Part shown: piece by piece, positions 17,484 to 25,876 of the stretch
Layout: every line of letters begins with the position of its first letter
How positions within the stretch are numbered: position 1 is the stretch's first letter
NCBI RefSeq assembly: GCF_900100715.1
Contig: NZ_FNCA01000003.1
Coordinates: 1-64,000, forward strand
Direction: 5' to 3'
DNA: 64,000 bases
Source: Methanolobus vulcani
Lineage (GTDB): Archaea > Halobacteriota > Methanosarcinia > Methanosarcinales > Methanosarcinaceae
Made by a program: the position numbers and the translations under genes
Notes under the pieces: generated by a model
What the model saw: only the letters and a program-made list of their open reading frames with translations
Database searches by the model: none
What the model was told of the DNA's origin: nothing

Positions 17484-18536
17484 ATGAGTAAGGTCACACA
17501 GGGAGAGGCAGGTTCTTTCCATTCTTTTCTTTCAGAAGGTTGTAAGCTCTGTAAACAGGGAGCAAAGATGGTTCTCTTCATTACAGGAATCTGCCCAAAG
17601 GATTGTTTCTACTGCCCCGTATCTGAAGAAAGACGTGCAGACGTGACCTACGTGAACGAAAGAAAGGTTATTTCAGACCAGGATGTTGTTGACGAAGCAT
17701 TACAGATGGATGCCTTGGGAACAGGAATTACCGGCGGTGAACCGCTCCTGAGAAAAGAGAAAGTTATTCATTATATCAGGCTCCTGAAAGATAATTTCGG
17801 GCATCAACATCATATTCACATGTACACATCCATGGCACCGGAGTTCGATACATTAAAAGAATTAGCAGATGCGGGTCTGGATGAGATAAGGTTCCATCCA
17901 CCTGTGAAAGCATGGAATGAACTTGAGAGGACGGACTATGCAAATTCTATCAAATATGCCAAGGAATTGGGAATGGAAACGGGCATTGAGATTCCATCTA
18001 TTGCTGGTGTGCAAAAAGTAGGACATTTTGCAAACAATATAGAATGTTTCCTGAACCTCAACGAACTGGAATTTTCAGACACTAACTCCGATGCTATGAT
18101 AAAGCTGGGATACTCTCTGATCGATGATGTATCAAATGCAGTAGAAGGTTCTGAAAAGTTTGCCCGTGAAGTGGCAAAGGATTGTGAAAGAATTCATTTC
18201 TGCTCATCAAGTTATAAGGATGCAGTACAGCTTCGCAAAAGGCTCATACGGATTGCAGGAAATACGGCAAGACCTTTTGATGATATCGGCGAGGAAGGTA
18301 CTGTTTATTACGGGAATATTGAATGCGCGGAGAATGACTTGGAATCTGTTTTAGAAGAACTGGTGCAGATGGAAGTTCAGGCAGACATGATGGAAACAAA
18401 ATCTAAAGGTGTTGATCTTGCCTGGTGGATACTTGAAGAAATTGCAGAATCTATTAAGAAACCAGGTAGAAAATTGTACATTATAGAAAGATATCCTTTT
18501 GAAGAGGGACTAATTGTTGAGAAAATACCCTTGTGA
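17484..18536 (+). CDS. Radical SAM protein
   Basis: 350 residues. The radical SAM cluster motif is ICPKDCFYCPV (C-x3-C-x2-C) near residues 36-46, preceded by GCKLCKQGAKMVLFITG. GTGITGGEPLLR near 78-89 is the GGE motif that contacts SAM. Later DEIRFHPPVKAW resembles pyruvate-formate-lyase-activase-like archaeal proteins. An extra Cys pair (GCKLC) before the motif is typical of this subgroup and may bind a metal. The C-terminal ~100 residues have no recognised domain. The substrate is unknown. The divergent ferredoxin gene could supply the reducing electron. Confidence 0.85.
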   Translation: MSKVTQGEAGSFHSFLSEGCKLCKQGAKMVLFITGICPKDCFYCPVSEERRADVTYVNERKVISDQDVVDEALQMDALGTGITGGEPLLRKEKVIHYIRLLKDNFGHQHHIHMYTSMAPEFDTLKELADAGLDEIRFHPPVKAWNELERTDYANSIKYAKELGMETGIEIPSIAGVQKVGHFANNIECFLNLNELEFSDTNSDAMIKLGYSLIDDVSNAVEGSEKFAREVAKDCERIHFCSSSYKDAVQLRKRLIRIAGNTARPFDDIGEEGTVYYGNIECAENDLESVLEELVQMEVQADMMETKSKGVDLAWWILEEIAESIKKPGRKLYIIERYPFEEGLIVEKIPL

Positions 18537-18643
18537 AAGGCCAAAATATATATGTGAGAATGATATAGATGGTACAATTTTCATATACAATACAGGTTTT
18601 AAAGCTATTGCAAATAAATAGTTTTATAAGATAAAATAACATA

Positions 18644-18967
18644 TTGAAGAAAGAGGTGTTTGTACTGGAAACGATTGAAGAGCGAGTAAGAGAAAGGCTT
18701 ATAAAATATCTTAGTCGCGATGATACAGGTATACGTAAAGTAGTTCTGAAATTGTTCCTTAATGGTGGTAAATTCACTACAGGAGACGTGTACGAGCATC
18801 TTCATGATACAGATTTTGATGTGAGTTACAGAGGTGTTTCCGCAATGGTTGGCCTCATGAACACAAGACTTGGAATTCTGAGCATTGATGTTACCGGTGA
18901 CCACAATATTTACTTACTTAAAGAAGATTACAGAGATATTGTCAGGAATGTACTTGATAACTACTAA
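18644..18967 (+). CDS. DUF2551-type small protein
   Basis: About 100-107 residues. RVRERLIKYLSRDDTGIRK and DVYEHLHDTDFDVSYRGVSA followed by MVGLMNTRLGILSIDVTG look like the archaeal DUF2551 family, which has a winged-helix-like pattern: helix, helix, recognition helix, then a beta hairpin (HNIYLLKEDY). A role in DNA binding and transcription control is possible but unproven. The start is unclear: TTG 18644 and GTG 18656 are in frame, and AGAGGTG at 18651-18657 would better serve a start near 18665. It stands alone between the radical SAM gene and uppS. Confidence 0.75.
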   Translation: MKKEVFVLETIEERVRERLIKYLSRDDTGIRKVVLKLFLNGGKFTTGDVYEHLHDTDFDVSYRGVSAMVGLMNTRLGILSIDVTGDHNIYLLKEDYRDIVRNVLDNY

Positions 18968-19047
18968 TTCCATCTCTTTTTTGTTTGATCATTTTTTCAA
19001 GTAGAAATTAAATGTGTATGGAAATTATTCTTACCTAACTTACGGGA

Positions 19048-19929
19048 GTGTCAAATATACTAAAAAACATACCCGGAATAGTCTATAAAGGATATGAACG
19101 TCTTCTAACTCAAGAAGTGAAGAGTGAGAAAGTCCCCCGACATGTAGCCATTATTATGGATGGTAACCGCAGGTATGCACGCAAACTCGGGCAGATCACT
19201 TCTTATGGACATGCCAGAGGTGCAGATGTAACTGAAAATGTTATGGAATGGGCCTGTAGTCTGGGTATTGAATATCTTACAATCTATGCATTTTCTACTG
19301 AGAATTTTAACAGGAATAATGATGAGAAAGATAAGCTTTTTGACCTTATCAGAGTGAAGTTCGATGAAATAGTAGTTGACGAAAGAACGCATGAAAGAAA
19401 AATGCGGGTTCATGCCATCGGTGATATTGATAAATTGCCAGAACCTCTTAAAGAATCAATTAAGAACGTAGAACTTGTAACATCAGAATATGATAGTTTT
19501 GTCCTCAACGTTGCTATTGCATATGGTGGCAGACAGGAAATCATCCAGGCAGTTAAAGAGATAGCTAGCAAAGTTGAAGCAGGAGATATAGAACCTGATG
19601 ATATAAATGAAGATATGATCTCCAGTCATCTTTATCCTTCCGGGAATTCTGCTTTGCCTGACGTAGATCTTATTATTCGTACAGGAGGAGATGAAAGAGT
19701 ATCCAATTTCCTCCCATGGCAAGCCAATGGAAATGAGTGTGCTGCTTATTTCTGTGCTCCATTCTGGCCGGAGTTCCGTAAGATAGATTTTCTTCGTTCT
19801 ATTCGCGTATATCAGGCCCGTATGAGAGAAAAAAACCAGCATACCACCATACGCGCAGCACATTTCCTAAAAGCTCTTGGAAAAGCGGAAATTCAGGAAG
19901 TAAGAAAAGCTAAAATTGAAAAGATATAA
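19048..19929 (+). CDS. uppS: Polyprenyl diphosphate synthase (cis-prenyltransferase)
   Basis: 293 residues. It elongates allylic diphosphates with isopentenyl units in cis to make the long lipid carrier used for N-glycosylation and surface glycans in archaea. IIMDGNRRYARKLGQ carries the catalytic Asp near residue 38. YLTIYAFSTENFNR near 77-90 and LIIRTGGDERVSNFLPWQ near 210-227 are the other family signatures, ending with AAYFCAPFWPEFRKID. The first 30 residues precede the core, as is common in archaeal members. The start is a GTG at 19048 without a convincing ribosome binding site. Confidence 0.93.
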   Translation: MSNILKNIPGIVYKGYERLLTQEVKSEKVPRHVAIIMDGNRRYARKLGQITSYGHARGADVTENVMEWACSLGIEYLTIYAFSTENFNRNNDEKDKLFDLIRVKFDEIVVDERTHERKMRVHAIGDIDKLPEPLKESIKNVELVTSEYDSFVLNVAIAYGGRQEIIQAVKEIASKVEAGDIEPDDINEDMISSHLYPSGNSALPDVDLIIRTGGDERVSNFLPWQANGNECAAYFCAPFWPEFRKIDFLRSIRVYQARMREKNQHTTIRAAHFLKALGKAEIQEVRKAKIEKI

Positions 19930-19964
19930 TTTAAAAAGTAAAAGAGTGAACTTTCCCGGTTGTA

Positions 19965-20120
19965 TCACTTATTCCAGTTTGCAGTTTTACCATCCGGCTT
20001 AATGTTCTTTTTTTCATTTTCTTCTATATTTTCTATTGCGTTCCTACGTTCGTCTGCTGTTGTATTATTGACACGCAGCTCTTCTATTTCCTCTTCGTCC
20101 TTTGTAAATTTCTTATCCAT
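19965..20120 (-). CDS. 51-residue highly charged protein
   Basis: ATG at 20118-20120, TGA at 19965-19967. GGAGAG lies 7 bases before the start. The product is very hydrophilic: MDKKFTKDEEEIEELR, then TADERRNAIENIEENEKK, ending KPDGKTANWNK. It has no cysteine or membrane segment and is probably helical in the middle and disordered at the ends. I recognise no family. Good codon-third-position behaviour and a proper ribosome binding site favour a real gene over the antisense frame. It is convergent with uppS (35 bases between stops) and lies 129 bases from the tRNA-Leu pair. Confidence 0.5.
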   Translation of the reverse strand: MDKKFTKDEEEIEELRVNNTTADERRNAIENIEENEKKNIKPDGKTANWNK

Positions 20121-20249
20121 GTTTACTCTCCACGACTTAAATTAGACATAACGCCCTTTAAAGGTGAGATGCTAAATTACATATATTTTTTCCTGGAAAA
20201 AAGGACTGTTATAATTGAAGAGGATTCGAAGAGTTACAAAATTAGAATT

Positions 20250-20337
20250 TGGTGCGGGAGGTGAGATTCGAACTCACGAACTCCTACGAGACTAGGCCCT
20301 CAACCTAGCGCCTTTGGCCTGGCTGGGCAACCCCCGC
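20250..20337 (-). tRNA. tRNA-Leu (anticodon GAG), copy 1
   Basis: The minus strand shows acceptor GCGGGGG paired with CTCCCGC (one G-U), discriminator A and encoded CCA. The anticodon arm CTAGG-TTGAGGG-CCTAG gives anticodon GAG for CUC/CUU. The class II long variable arm is present. It is identical over its full length to the copy at 20410-20497, 72 bases away. Confidence 0.95.
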
Positions 20338-20409
20338 ACAAGATATGCAGTTGAATTGTTAGTTTACAGGAAATTTGCCATTGACTTTATTCTTCTTTTA
20401 AGAAGAATT

Positions 20410-20497
20410 TGGTGCGGGAGGTGAGATTCGAACTCACGAACTCCTACGAGACTAGGCCCTCAACCTAGCGCCTTTGGCCTGGCTGGGCAACCCCCGC
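20410..20497 (-). tRNA. tRNA-Leu (anticodon GAG), copy 2
   Basis: Same sequence and structure as the copy at 20250-20337, including the encoded CCA. It is the upstream copy in the direction of transcription. An AT-rich 9-bp hairpin (20389-20408) follows directly after its CCA and could mark termination or processing. Confidence 0.95.
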
Positions 20498-20520
20498 ATC
20501 AAGTTGGATTTCCTATACTC

Positions 20521-20530
20521 AAATATAAAT
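20521..20530 (-). promoter_or_regulatory. TATA box for the tRNA-Leu pair
   Basis: ATTTATATTT on the minus strand, about 24-30 bases before the 5' end of tRNA copy 2 at 20497. No comparable box precedes copy 1, so both copies may be made from this promoter. Confidence 0.5.
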
Positions 20531-20532
20531 TA

Positions 20533-20553
20533 TTAGGAGAGTAAATCTCCTAA
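20533..20553 (-). terminator. Terminator after rpoD
   Basis: TTAGGAGA-GTAAA-TCTCCTAA, a perfect 8-bp stem 8 bases past the rpoD stop, followed on the minus strand by TAATTTATATTT. It abuts the TATA box of the tRNA pair. Confidence 0.65.
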
Positions 20554-20560
20554 AACCGTG

Positions 20561-21358
20561 TCAGAGGGACTCTAAAATCTCCCCTAACCGGCTGGCTTTC
20601 TCCTTAATAGTTGTTCCTGCATTTATAATTAACTGTTGAACCGTGTATGAACCATCAGATTCCATTGTAAAAATGAAAGAATTTTCATCTTCAGATACAG
20701 TTATTGCATCAATCTCGCAGACAGATGCACAAAGTTTGCAGAGAATACATTTCAGGATATCGTCACCGGATATTTCTGCACCGTTCGGACCAATGTGAAT
20801 AATGTTCTTAGGACATTCGTTCACACATGCACCACATTCGTCACAGTCATTGAACGTGACTATTGGCATATTCTTGTAGCCGCACGCCACACCAGCTTGC
20901 CATTTTGCGTGTTTGTAACCATAATTCATATGAGCAATGGCCTCAAGCACAACCTTCTGGCCTTCCTTCAGATCAATGATAGGAATGTTCTGGTCAGCTG
21001 CCTGCACCCTCTCATCAGATGATACGAGATCTCCTGAATATACCATTCTCGGACCCTCTGCACTGAGTGTAAGGGAAACCTTACATGCAGGACATTCGGT
21101 ACCGCCACAGGTGCACTCTTCTAAAGGTACGAACTCCTCAATGTCTGTTGTCAAAGGGATAAGGCCAAGCCTTAACGCTAACTGCTCGTCAAAGAGGACT
21201 GACGTATTGTTATAGATGTTCACATCATCAATAGCAAGAGTTGGTACGTCAGAGAGCGCCGCCCTTCTGACACCATTGGCAAATGCCGCACTTGCATTGG
21301 ATAATATGAACTTTGCAGACCTCTCAGACAGTTCAAGTATGTCTACTTCCATTGTCAT
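20561..21358 (-). CDS. rpoD: RNA polymerase subunit Rpo3 (D) with two 4Fe-4S motifs
   Basis: 265 residues; the archaeal counterpart of bacterial alpha and eukaryotic Rpb3, which with Rpo11 nucleates polymerase assembly. The alpha-like fold begins VDILELSERSAKFILSN and includes NGVRRAALSDVPTLAIDDV. A CTCGGTECPACK group follows near residues 83-94. The inserted ferredoxin domain near 173-225 keeps all eight Cys of two clusters: CDECGACVNECP and CILCKLCASVCE. Many archaea have lost one or both clusters. It is the last gene of the rps13-rps4-rps11-rpoD unit. Confidence 0.96.
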   Translation of the reverse strand: MTMEVDILELSERSAKFILSNASAAFANGVRRAALSDVPTLAIDDVNIYNNTSVLFDEQLALRLGLIPLTTDIEEFVPLEECTCGGTECPACKVSLTLSAEGPRMVYSGDLVSSDERVQAADQNIPIIDLKEGQKVVLEAIAHMNYGYKHAKWQAGVACGYKNMPIVTFNDCDECGACVNECPKNIIHIGPNGAEISGDDILKCILCKLCASVCEIDAITVSEDENSFIFTMESDGSYTVQQLIINAGTTIKEKASRLGEILESL

Positions 21359-21383
21359 GAGTTCATATCCATCTTATTTAGTA

Positions 21384-22332
<949 letters not shown>

Positions 22333-22345
22333 AAGATCACCTTAT

Positions 22346-22792
22346 TTACTTTTTCTTGCTTACGCCAATGGTAGAGCCACGCCTTCCTGTGGACTTTGTT
22401 CTCTGACCTCTGACCTTAAGACCTCTCTCGTGCCTGAGACCACGGTAAGCCCTGACCTTCTTGAGGTTGTTCAGGTCTTCCCTGAGAGTCATAATGATGT
22501 CTTGACCAAGAAGATGCTTGTCGTCTCCTGTTAATGGGTCTTCACATCTGTTAAGCATCCAGGTTGGGATGTTCTTTTCAAAATTAGCAATAGCATCATC
22601 GAGCTTTGCAACATCCTCATCGGAAAGGTAACCGATTGTTTCTTTTGGGTTAATACCCGTACTATCAACAATAATTCTTGATGTCCTAAGTCCAATACCG
22701 CGAATACCAGTCAGCGCGTACATAACAGGCTGACTACCTTGAAGGTCAGTATTCATGATACGGACTAAGTGTCTTATTTCTTCATCTGCCAT
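22346..22792 (-). CDS. rps13: Ribosomal protein uS13
   Basis: 148 residues from the ATG at 22792, chosen because GGAGG lies 7 bases before it and the protein then begins [19 protein letters not shown] as in other archaea. The open frame continues 23 codons upstream to 22861, but that stretch contains two perfect hairpins and is more likely leader RNA. Signature segments are [18 protein letters not shown] and [19 protein letters not shown]. It is the first gene of the unit. Confidence 0.96.
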   Translation of the reverse strand: MADEEIRHLVRIMNTDLQGSQPVMYALTGIRGIGLRTSRIIVDSTGINPKETIGYLSDEDVAKLDDAIANFEKNIPTWMLNRCEDPLTGDDKHLLGQDIIMTLREDLNNLKKVRAYRGLRHERGLKVRGQRTKSTGRRGSTIGVSKKK

Positions 22793-22809
22793 TAGTTCTT
22801 CCTCCTTAG

Positions 22810-22847
22810 GGACGCATGCGTCCTGTAGCCCCGAAACATAAGTTTCG
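22810..22847 (-). promoter_or_regulatory. Paired hairpins in the rps13 leader
   Basis: GGACGC-AT-GCGTCC (22810-22823) lies directly before the GGAGG ribosome binding site, and CGAAAC-ATAA-GTTTCG (22832-22847) lies just upstream. Both are perfect. Their position next to the translation start suits control of translation, for example by a product of the operon. Confidence 0.45.
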
Positions 22848-23138
22848 ACACACTCCGACATTACGGAGCAGGCAATTCTAAAGATTAATAGAATAACTTG
22901 CCTGTCTATACCATTGTTCTTATTTAACAGTATTCATGTCACAGAAAATAGTGAAACAGGTGAGCACTCAGTACTAGTTAATTACATAAATACTTTCCCG
23001 TGAAGTAAAATTACAAATAAATCTACTATACATGGGGCACTACAAACTGAAAAATCATCAAGATATAACAATGTACAAAAATGGTATAAGGACTGTATAG
23101 CAGCAACAGTACTGAATAAAAATACAGACCATGATTAC
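22848..23138. other. Intergenic region between divergent rps13 and PEF-CTERM genes
   Basis: About 290 bases. A long imperfect hairpin (CAGGCAA / TTGCCTG with an inner TTCT / AGAA, about 22868-22904) lies upstream of rps13. The remainder is AT-rich spacer with no reading frame I would defend. Confidence 0.4.
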
Positions 23139-23148
23139 GTATAAATAC
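23139..23148 (+). promoter_or_regulatory. TATA box for the 23226 PEF-CTERM gene
   Basis: GTATAAATAC, with a start point expected near 23165. The resulting leader of about 60 bases consists almost wholly of hairpin-forming sequence. Confidence 0.5.
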
Positions 23149-23170
23149 ATAAAATTAGTAATTATAATAT

Positions 23171-23220
23171 GGGAAACTTTCCCGAAAAACGGGAAAATCC
23201 GTACAATGTACGGAGGGGGT
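23171..23220 (+). promoter_or_regulatory. Leader with mutually exclusive hairpins before the PEF-CTERM gene
   Basis: Three stems fit in 44 bases. GGGAAACTTTCCC (23171-23183) competes for the same bases as TTTCCCG-AAAAA-CGGGAAA (23178-23196). TCCGTAC-AAT-GTACGGA (23198-23214) then buries the first bases of the GGAGGGGGT ribosome binding site (23212-23220). The ATG is at 23226. Confidence 0.5.
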
Positions 23221-23225
23221 AAACA

Positions 23226-23735
23226 ATGAAGAAAATACTAATTGTATTTGCAATGTGTGCACTGTTAGTAGGTGTTGCATCTGCTGAGCCCTATGATGCA
23301 AATATATGGAATGCGGCAGGAACGGCAGCAGCGCCGAATCCAATAGTCATTCATCCAGGAGAAACGCTCACATTTAGCTACCATGGAGTTAATTTTGCAG
23401 CTGACAATCAAGTACTTCCATACTATTCAGAGGTAGTGGCTGTAAGTGGAGGAGCTGTAGATACGGATATGACAGTGACCATTAGTAAAGCAAATTTTGA
23501 ACCAGGAACTGCTGACCCATATACTGATGTAGGTGTAATTCAAATCACACTTGATGCAAATGCACCAGCAACTGGACAGTGGAGAGTTACCGTTGGAGCA
23601 GGAGAAGATGCAGTAACTAAAGATGTTGGTTCAGCAGCAAGAAATTTCCTAATTCCAGAGTTCCCAACAATTGCACTTCCTGTAGCTGCAATACTTGGAC
23701 TGGCTTTCTTTATCCAGCGCCGTAAGCAAGAGTAA
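23226..23735 (+). CDS. PEF-CTERM surface protein
   Basis: 169 residues. The signal peptide MKKILIVFAMCALLVGVASA precedes an acidic mature part predicted to be mostly beta strand. The tail IPEFPTIALPVAAILGLAFF then QRRKQE is a PEF-CTERM signal nearly identical to that of the 2641-3300 protein. It should be exported, processed by an archaeosortase and left on the surface (family knowledge). The mature domain has no cysteine and differs from the first protein. The gene is on the opposite strand to all surrounding ribosomal genes and has its own promoter, structured leader and terminator. Confidence 0.8.
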   Translation: MKKILIVFAMCALLVGVASAEPYDANIWNAAGTAAAPNPIVIHPGETLTFSYHGVNFAADNQVLPYYSEVVAVSGGAVDTDMTVTISKANFEPGTADPYTDVGVIQITLDANAPATGQWRVTVGAGEDAVTKDVGSAARNFLIPEFPTIALPVAAILGLAFFIQRRKQE

Positions 23736-23765
23736 GCATCTGCTTGCTCATCATTACTTTTTTTA
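23725..23765 (+). terminator. Terminator overlapping the PEF-CTERM stop
   Basis: AGCAAG (23725-23730) pairs with CTTGCT (23743-23748) across the stop codon, followed by TTTTTTT near 23758-23765. Confidence 0.5.
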
Positions 23766-23818
23766 CTGAATAGCAATCTATTGATTTGAAAAAGTAGAAT
23801 GCATTTACACTTCGTATA

Positions 23819-24106
23819 TCATCGTTTTGATAATACTTTGCCCAGGTCAAGTTCAAGTCCCTTCAACAATTCCTTTGCCACATGATCAGCAATCTTTTTG
23901 TTCAAGTTTTCTGAAGGATGTACCTGATCCAGAGTTTTGTTGCAGACTGGACAATCTATGCACTCAGCAAGTGCCATGCTATCATCCAATACATTAGAGA
24001 TTGGAACACTTATTTCACTCTCGCATTCAGGACATGTAACAATAGTGGTGCCATCATCATTGACATCCATGTTTTCTTTTATGTAGAATACATTAACATC
24101 AGACAT
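23819..24106 (-). CDS. Small zinc-ribbon-like protein of unknown function
   Basis: 95 residues. Two Cys pairs, CPECESE near residue 25 and CPVCNKT near 53, with an additional CIDC pair, look like a zinc ribbon. The C-terminal half (LNKKIADHVAKELLKGLELD) is helical and charged. No export signal. Zinc ribbons of this size often bind nucleic acid or act as adaptors; I do not recognise the family. It lies alone between the PEF-CTERM gene (convergent) and tRNA-Ser (same strand, 114 bases upstream). Confidence 0.6.
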   Translation of the reverse strand: MSDVNVFYIKENMDVNDDGTTIVTCPECESEISVPISNVLDDSMALAECIDCPVCNKTLDQVHPSENLNKKIADHVAKELLKGLELDLGKVLSKR

Positions 24107-24220
24107 AATTATACCCTTATTTAAGTCTCAACATTATAGAATCCAAGATACTATAGATTATATAGATTAATAACTGGTGAACAACTCAACTGCAAATGAT
24201 ATCGTAATTTAGAAAAAGTG

Positions 24221-24307
24221 TGGCGCCGAGAGGGGGATTCGAACTCCCGAGGGGCGGATGCCCCACAAGCTTTCCAGGCTTGCGCCCTACCGCTAGACTA
24301 TCTCGGC
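24221..24307 (-). tRNA. tRNA-Ser (anticodon GGA)
   Basis: The minus strand reads acceptor GCCGAGA / TCTCGGC, discriminator G and encoded CCA. The anticodon arm is CAAGC-CTGGAAA-GCTTG, giving GGA for UCC/UCU. The long variable arm (GGGGC..GCCCC) confirms class II tRNA-Ser. It starts 13 bases after the truB stop and is probably read through from that operon. Confidence 0.94.
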
Positions 24308-24319
24308 ACACGAGTTTCA

Positions 24320-25327
24320 TTATGTTTTTGCAGGCTTGCTGTGCCAGCCTTGCGCATAAGTGCCAGCATCCATTATTACTCTTTCGGTCGTAGCTATGAT
24401 TCCATGCTCATTTTGAAGAATTTCCTCAGAACCCATTAGAGATTTACACAAAGCAACAGCCTCTCCTTTTAAACTAAAGAGGCAAACATCATTGCCTTTT
24501 TCAATATTGCTGTCTAAACTTAGAATTCCTGGCGCCGCAATTGCCGCACCACAACATATAGCCTCAATAGCACTGTCACGAATGATGATACGAGGAAGAT
24601 GAGATAGACCTTCTTCCATTGGCCTGACAACCTTGCGCAGGAATGACTCATTACCATCCTCCTGCCAGAAAACATATGCATCCTTCAGTTCCTGAAGCGT
24701 TACTAGAGTATCTTCTCTGAAAGGACCGGTCTTTGTCCTGCGCAGTTCCTGCATGTGAGCTCCACAACCCAATGCAACACCTATATCATGACAAAGTTTG
24801 CGCATATATGTTCCTGCCTCACAGCCAACACGCATTAGAACTGATTTTTCTTTTACATCAAGAACTTCCAGATAATATATTTTTCTTACACGGACCGCCC
24901 GCTTTACTGCCGAAATAACAGGAGGCATCTGAAAAATAGATCCGGTGAACTGAGCACATACCTTGCGTACTTTTTTCTCAGGGACAGACTCATGCAATGT
25001 CATCAGACAGATATATTCTTTCCCTGAAAGACGCAGAGCTGCAACTGTTTTAGTTGCTTTGCCAAGCATGATAGGAAGCACACCTGTCACAATAGGATCG
25101 AGTGAACCTGAGTGACCGGCCTTGTTTAACTCCAGGATGTCCTTGACCCATGCGGTAACCTCGTGGCTTGTAGGACCTACTGGTTTATCAAGATTTACAA
25201 CGCCCATCTCAATGTATTTTCTCATAGGGCGATCATATGGGGAACAACCGTAAAGAGAACTGGTTGTAGCCTCCGCTTTGTGAAGTAATTCACGTTTTTG
25301 TTCAGAAGGAAGAATACACTTATTCAT
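24320..25327 (-). CDS. truB: tRNA/rRNA pseudouridine synthase (Cbf5/TruB family)
   Basis: 335 residues, the length of archaeal Cbf5. This enzyme makes pseudouridine in rRNA as part of H/ACA ribonucleoproteins and can act on tRNA U55. The catalytic motif HSGSLDPIVTGVLPIM, with the nucleophilic Asp, lies near residues 70-85. DKPVGPTSHEVTAWV precedes it, and CEAGTYMRKLCHDIG follows near 165. The C terminus is a PUA domain (ICCGAAIAAPGILSL). The ATG at 25327 gives the usual N terminus; a TTG overlapping the cmk stop is the alternative. It follows cmk in the secY operon. Confidence 0.93.
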   Translation of the reverse strand: MNKCILPSEQKRELLHKAEATTSSLYGCSPYDRPMRKYIEMGVVNLDKPVGPTSHEVTAWVKDILELNKAGHSGSLDPIVTGVLPIMLGKATKTVAALRLSGKEYICLMTLHESVPEKKVRKVCAQFTGSIFQMPPVISAVKRAVRVRKIYYLEVLDVKEKSVLMRVGCEAGTYMRKLCHDIGVALGCGAHMQELRRTKTGPFREDTLVTLQELKDAYVFWQEDGNESFLRKVVRPMEEGLSHLPRIIIRDSAIEAICCGAAIAAPGILSLDSNIEKGNDVCLFSLKGEAVALCKSLMGSEEILQNEHGIIATTERVIMDAGTYAQGWHSKPAKT

Positions 25328-25347
25328 AAAAATCGCCGGATATCCGA

Positions 25348-25875
25348 TCAAACATCTGAATAATTATCAATTGCAACGGAAATAATACTTGTTATCTGGA
25401 ACTGATCCCATTTCTGAGAGTCGATCACAAGATCGTAAACTGAAAGGTCGTTGATATCTATATCATATATAGACTTATACCTTATAGCTTCGGATGCTTC
25501 ACGTTCAATTGTTTCAGCTAGCTTACCATCAAAAGAACTGCCTTCTCTGCTGACAATCCTTTCTACACGGATATCCACGGGAGCCTTTATCCAGACTTTT
25601 AATGCTTTTTCAGCCATATGCCCTGCAAGGCGCCCTTCAAGAATGATATTGTCTCGAGTAGAAGCAATATCTTTCTGACGCTCATCTATTTTCAGATCGA
25701 TACTGTCATCGGATTCAGCAAGAGTACCAAATTCTGCTAAGGTCATTCCGTATTCTTTTGCAAGAGAACGGAAAACCTCACCTGCTGAGATCATTTCAAG
25801 TCCATATTTCTCAGAAAGTAAACGGGATACAGTGGTAGTACCACTTCCCGGAAGGCCGCTGATAGTCAGTAACAC
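25348..25875 (-). CDS. cmk: Cytidylate kinase, archaeal type
   Basis: 175 residues. It phosphorylates CMP and dCMP with ATP. The P-loop ISGLPGSGTTTVSRLL is at the N terminus, MISAGEVFRSLA near 30, and NIILEGRLAGHMA near 78, followed by the RIVSREGSS lid segment. I choose the GTG at 25875: it starts the protein at MLLTISGLPG as in relatives, follows the DUF106 stop by one base, and has GGTGGAG 6 bases upstream. An ATG at 25893 would overlap the upstream gene. Confidence 0.93.
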   Translation of the reverse strand: MLLTISGLPGSGTTTVSRLLSEKYGLEMISAGEVFRSLAKEYGMTLAEFGTLAESDDSIDLKIDERQKDIASTRDNIILEGRLAGHMAEKALKVWIKAPVDIRVERIVSREGSSFDGKLAETIEREASEAIRYKSIYDIDINDLSVYDLVIDSQKWDQFQITSIISVAIDNYSDV

Positions 25876-25876
25876 T

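Noticed and set aside
22793-22861. N-terminal extension of uS13 to 22861
   Set aside because: Contains two perfect hairpins next to a strong ribosome binding site; relatives begin at MADEEI-type sequence.
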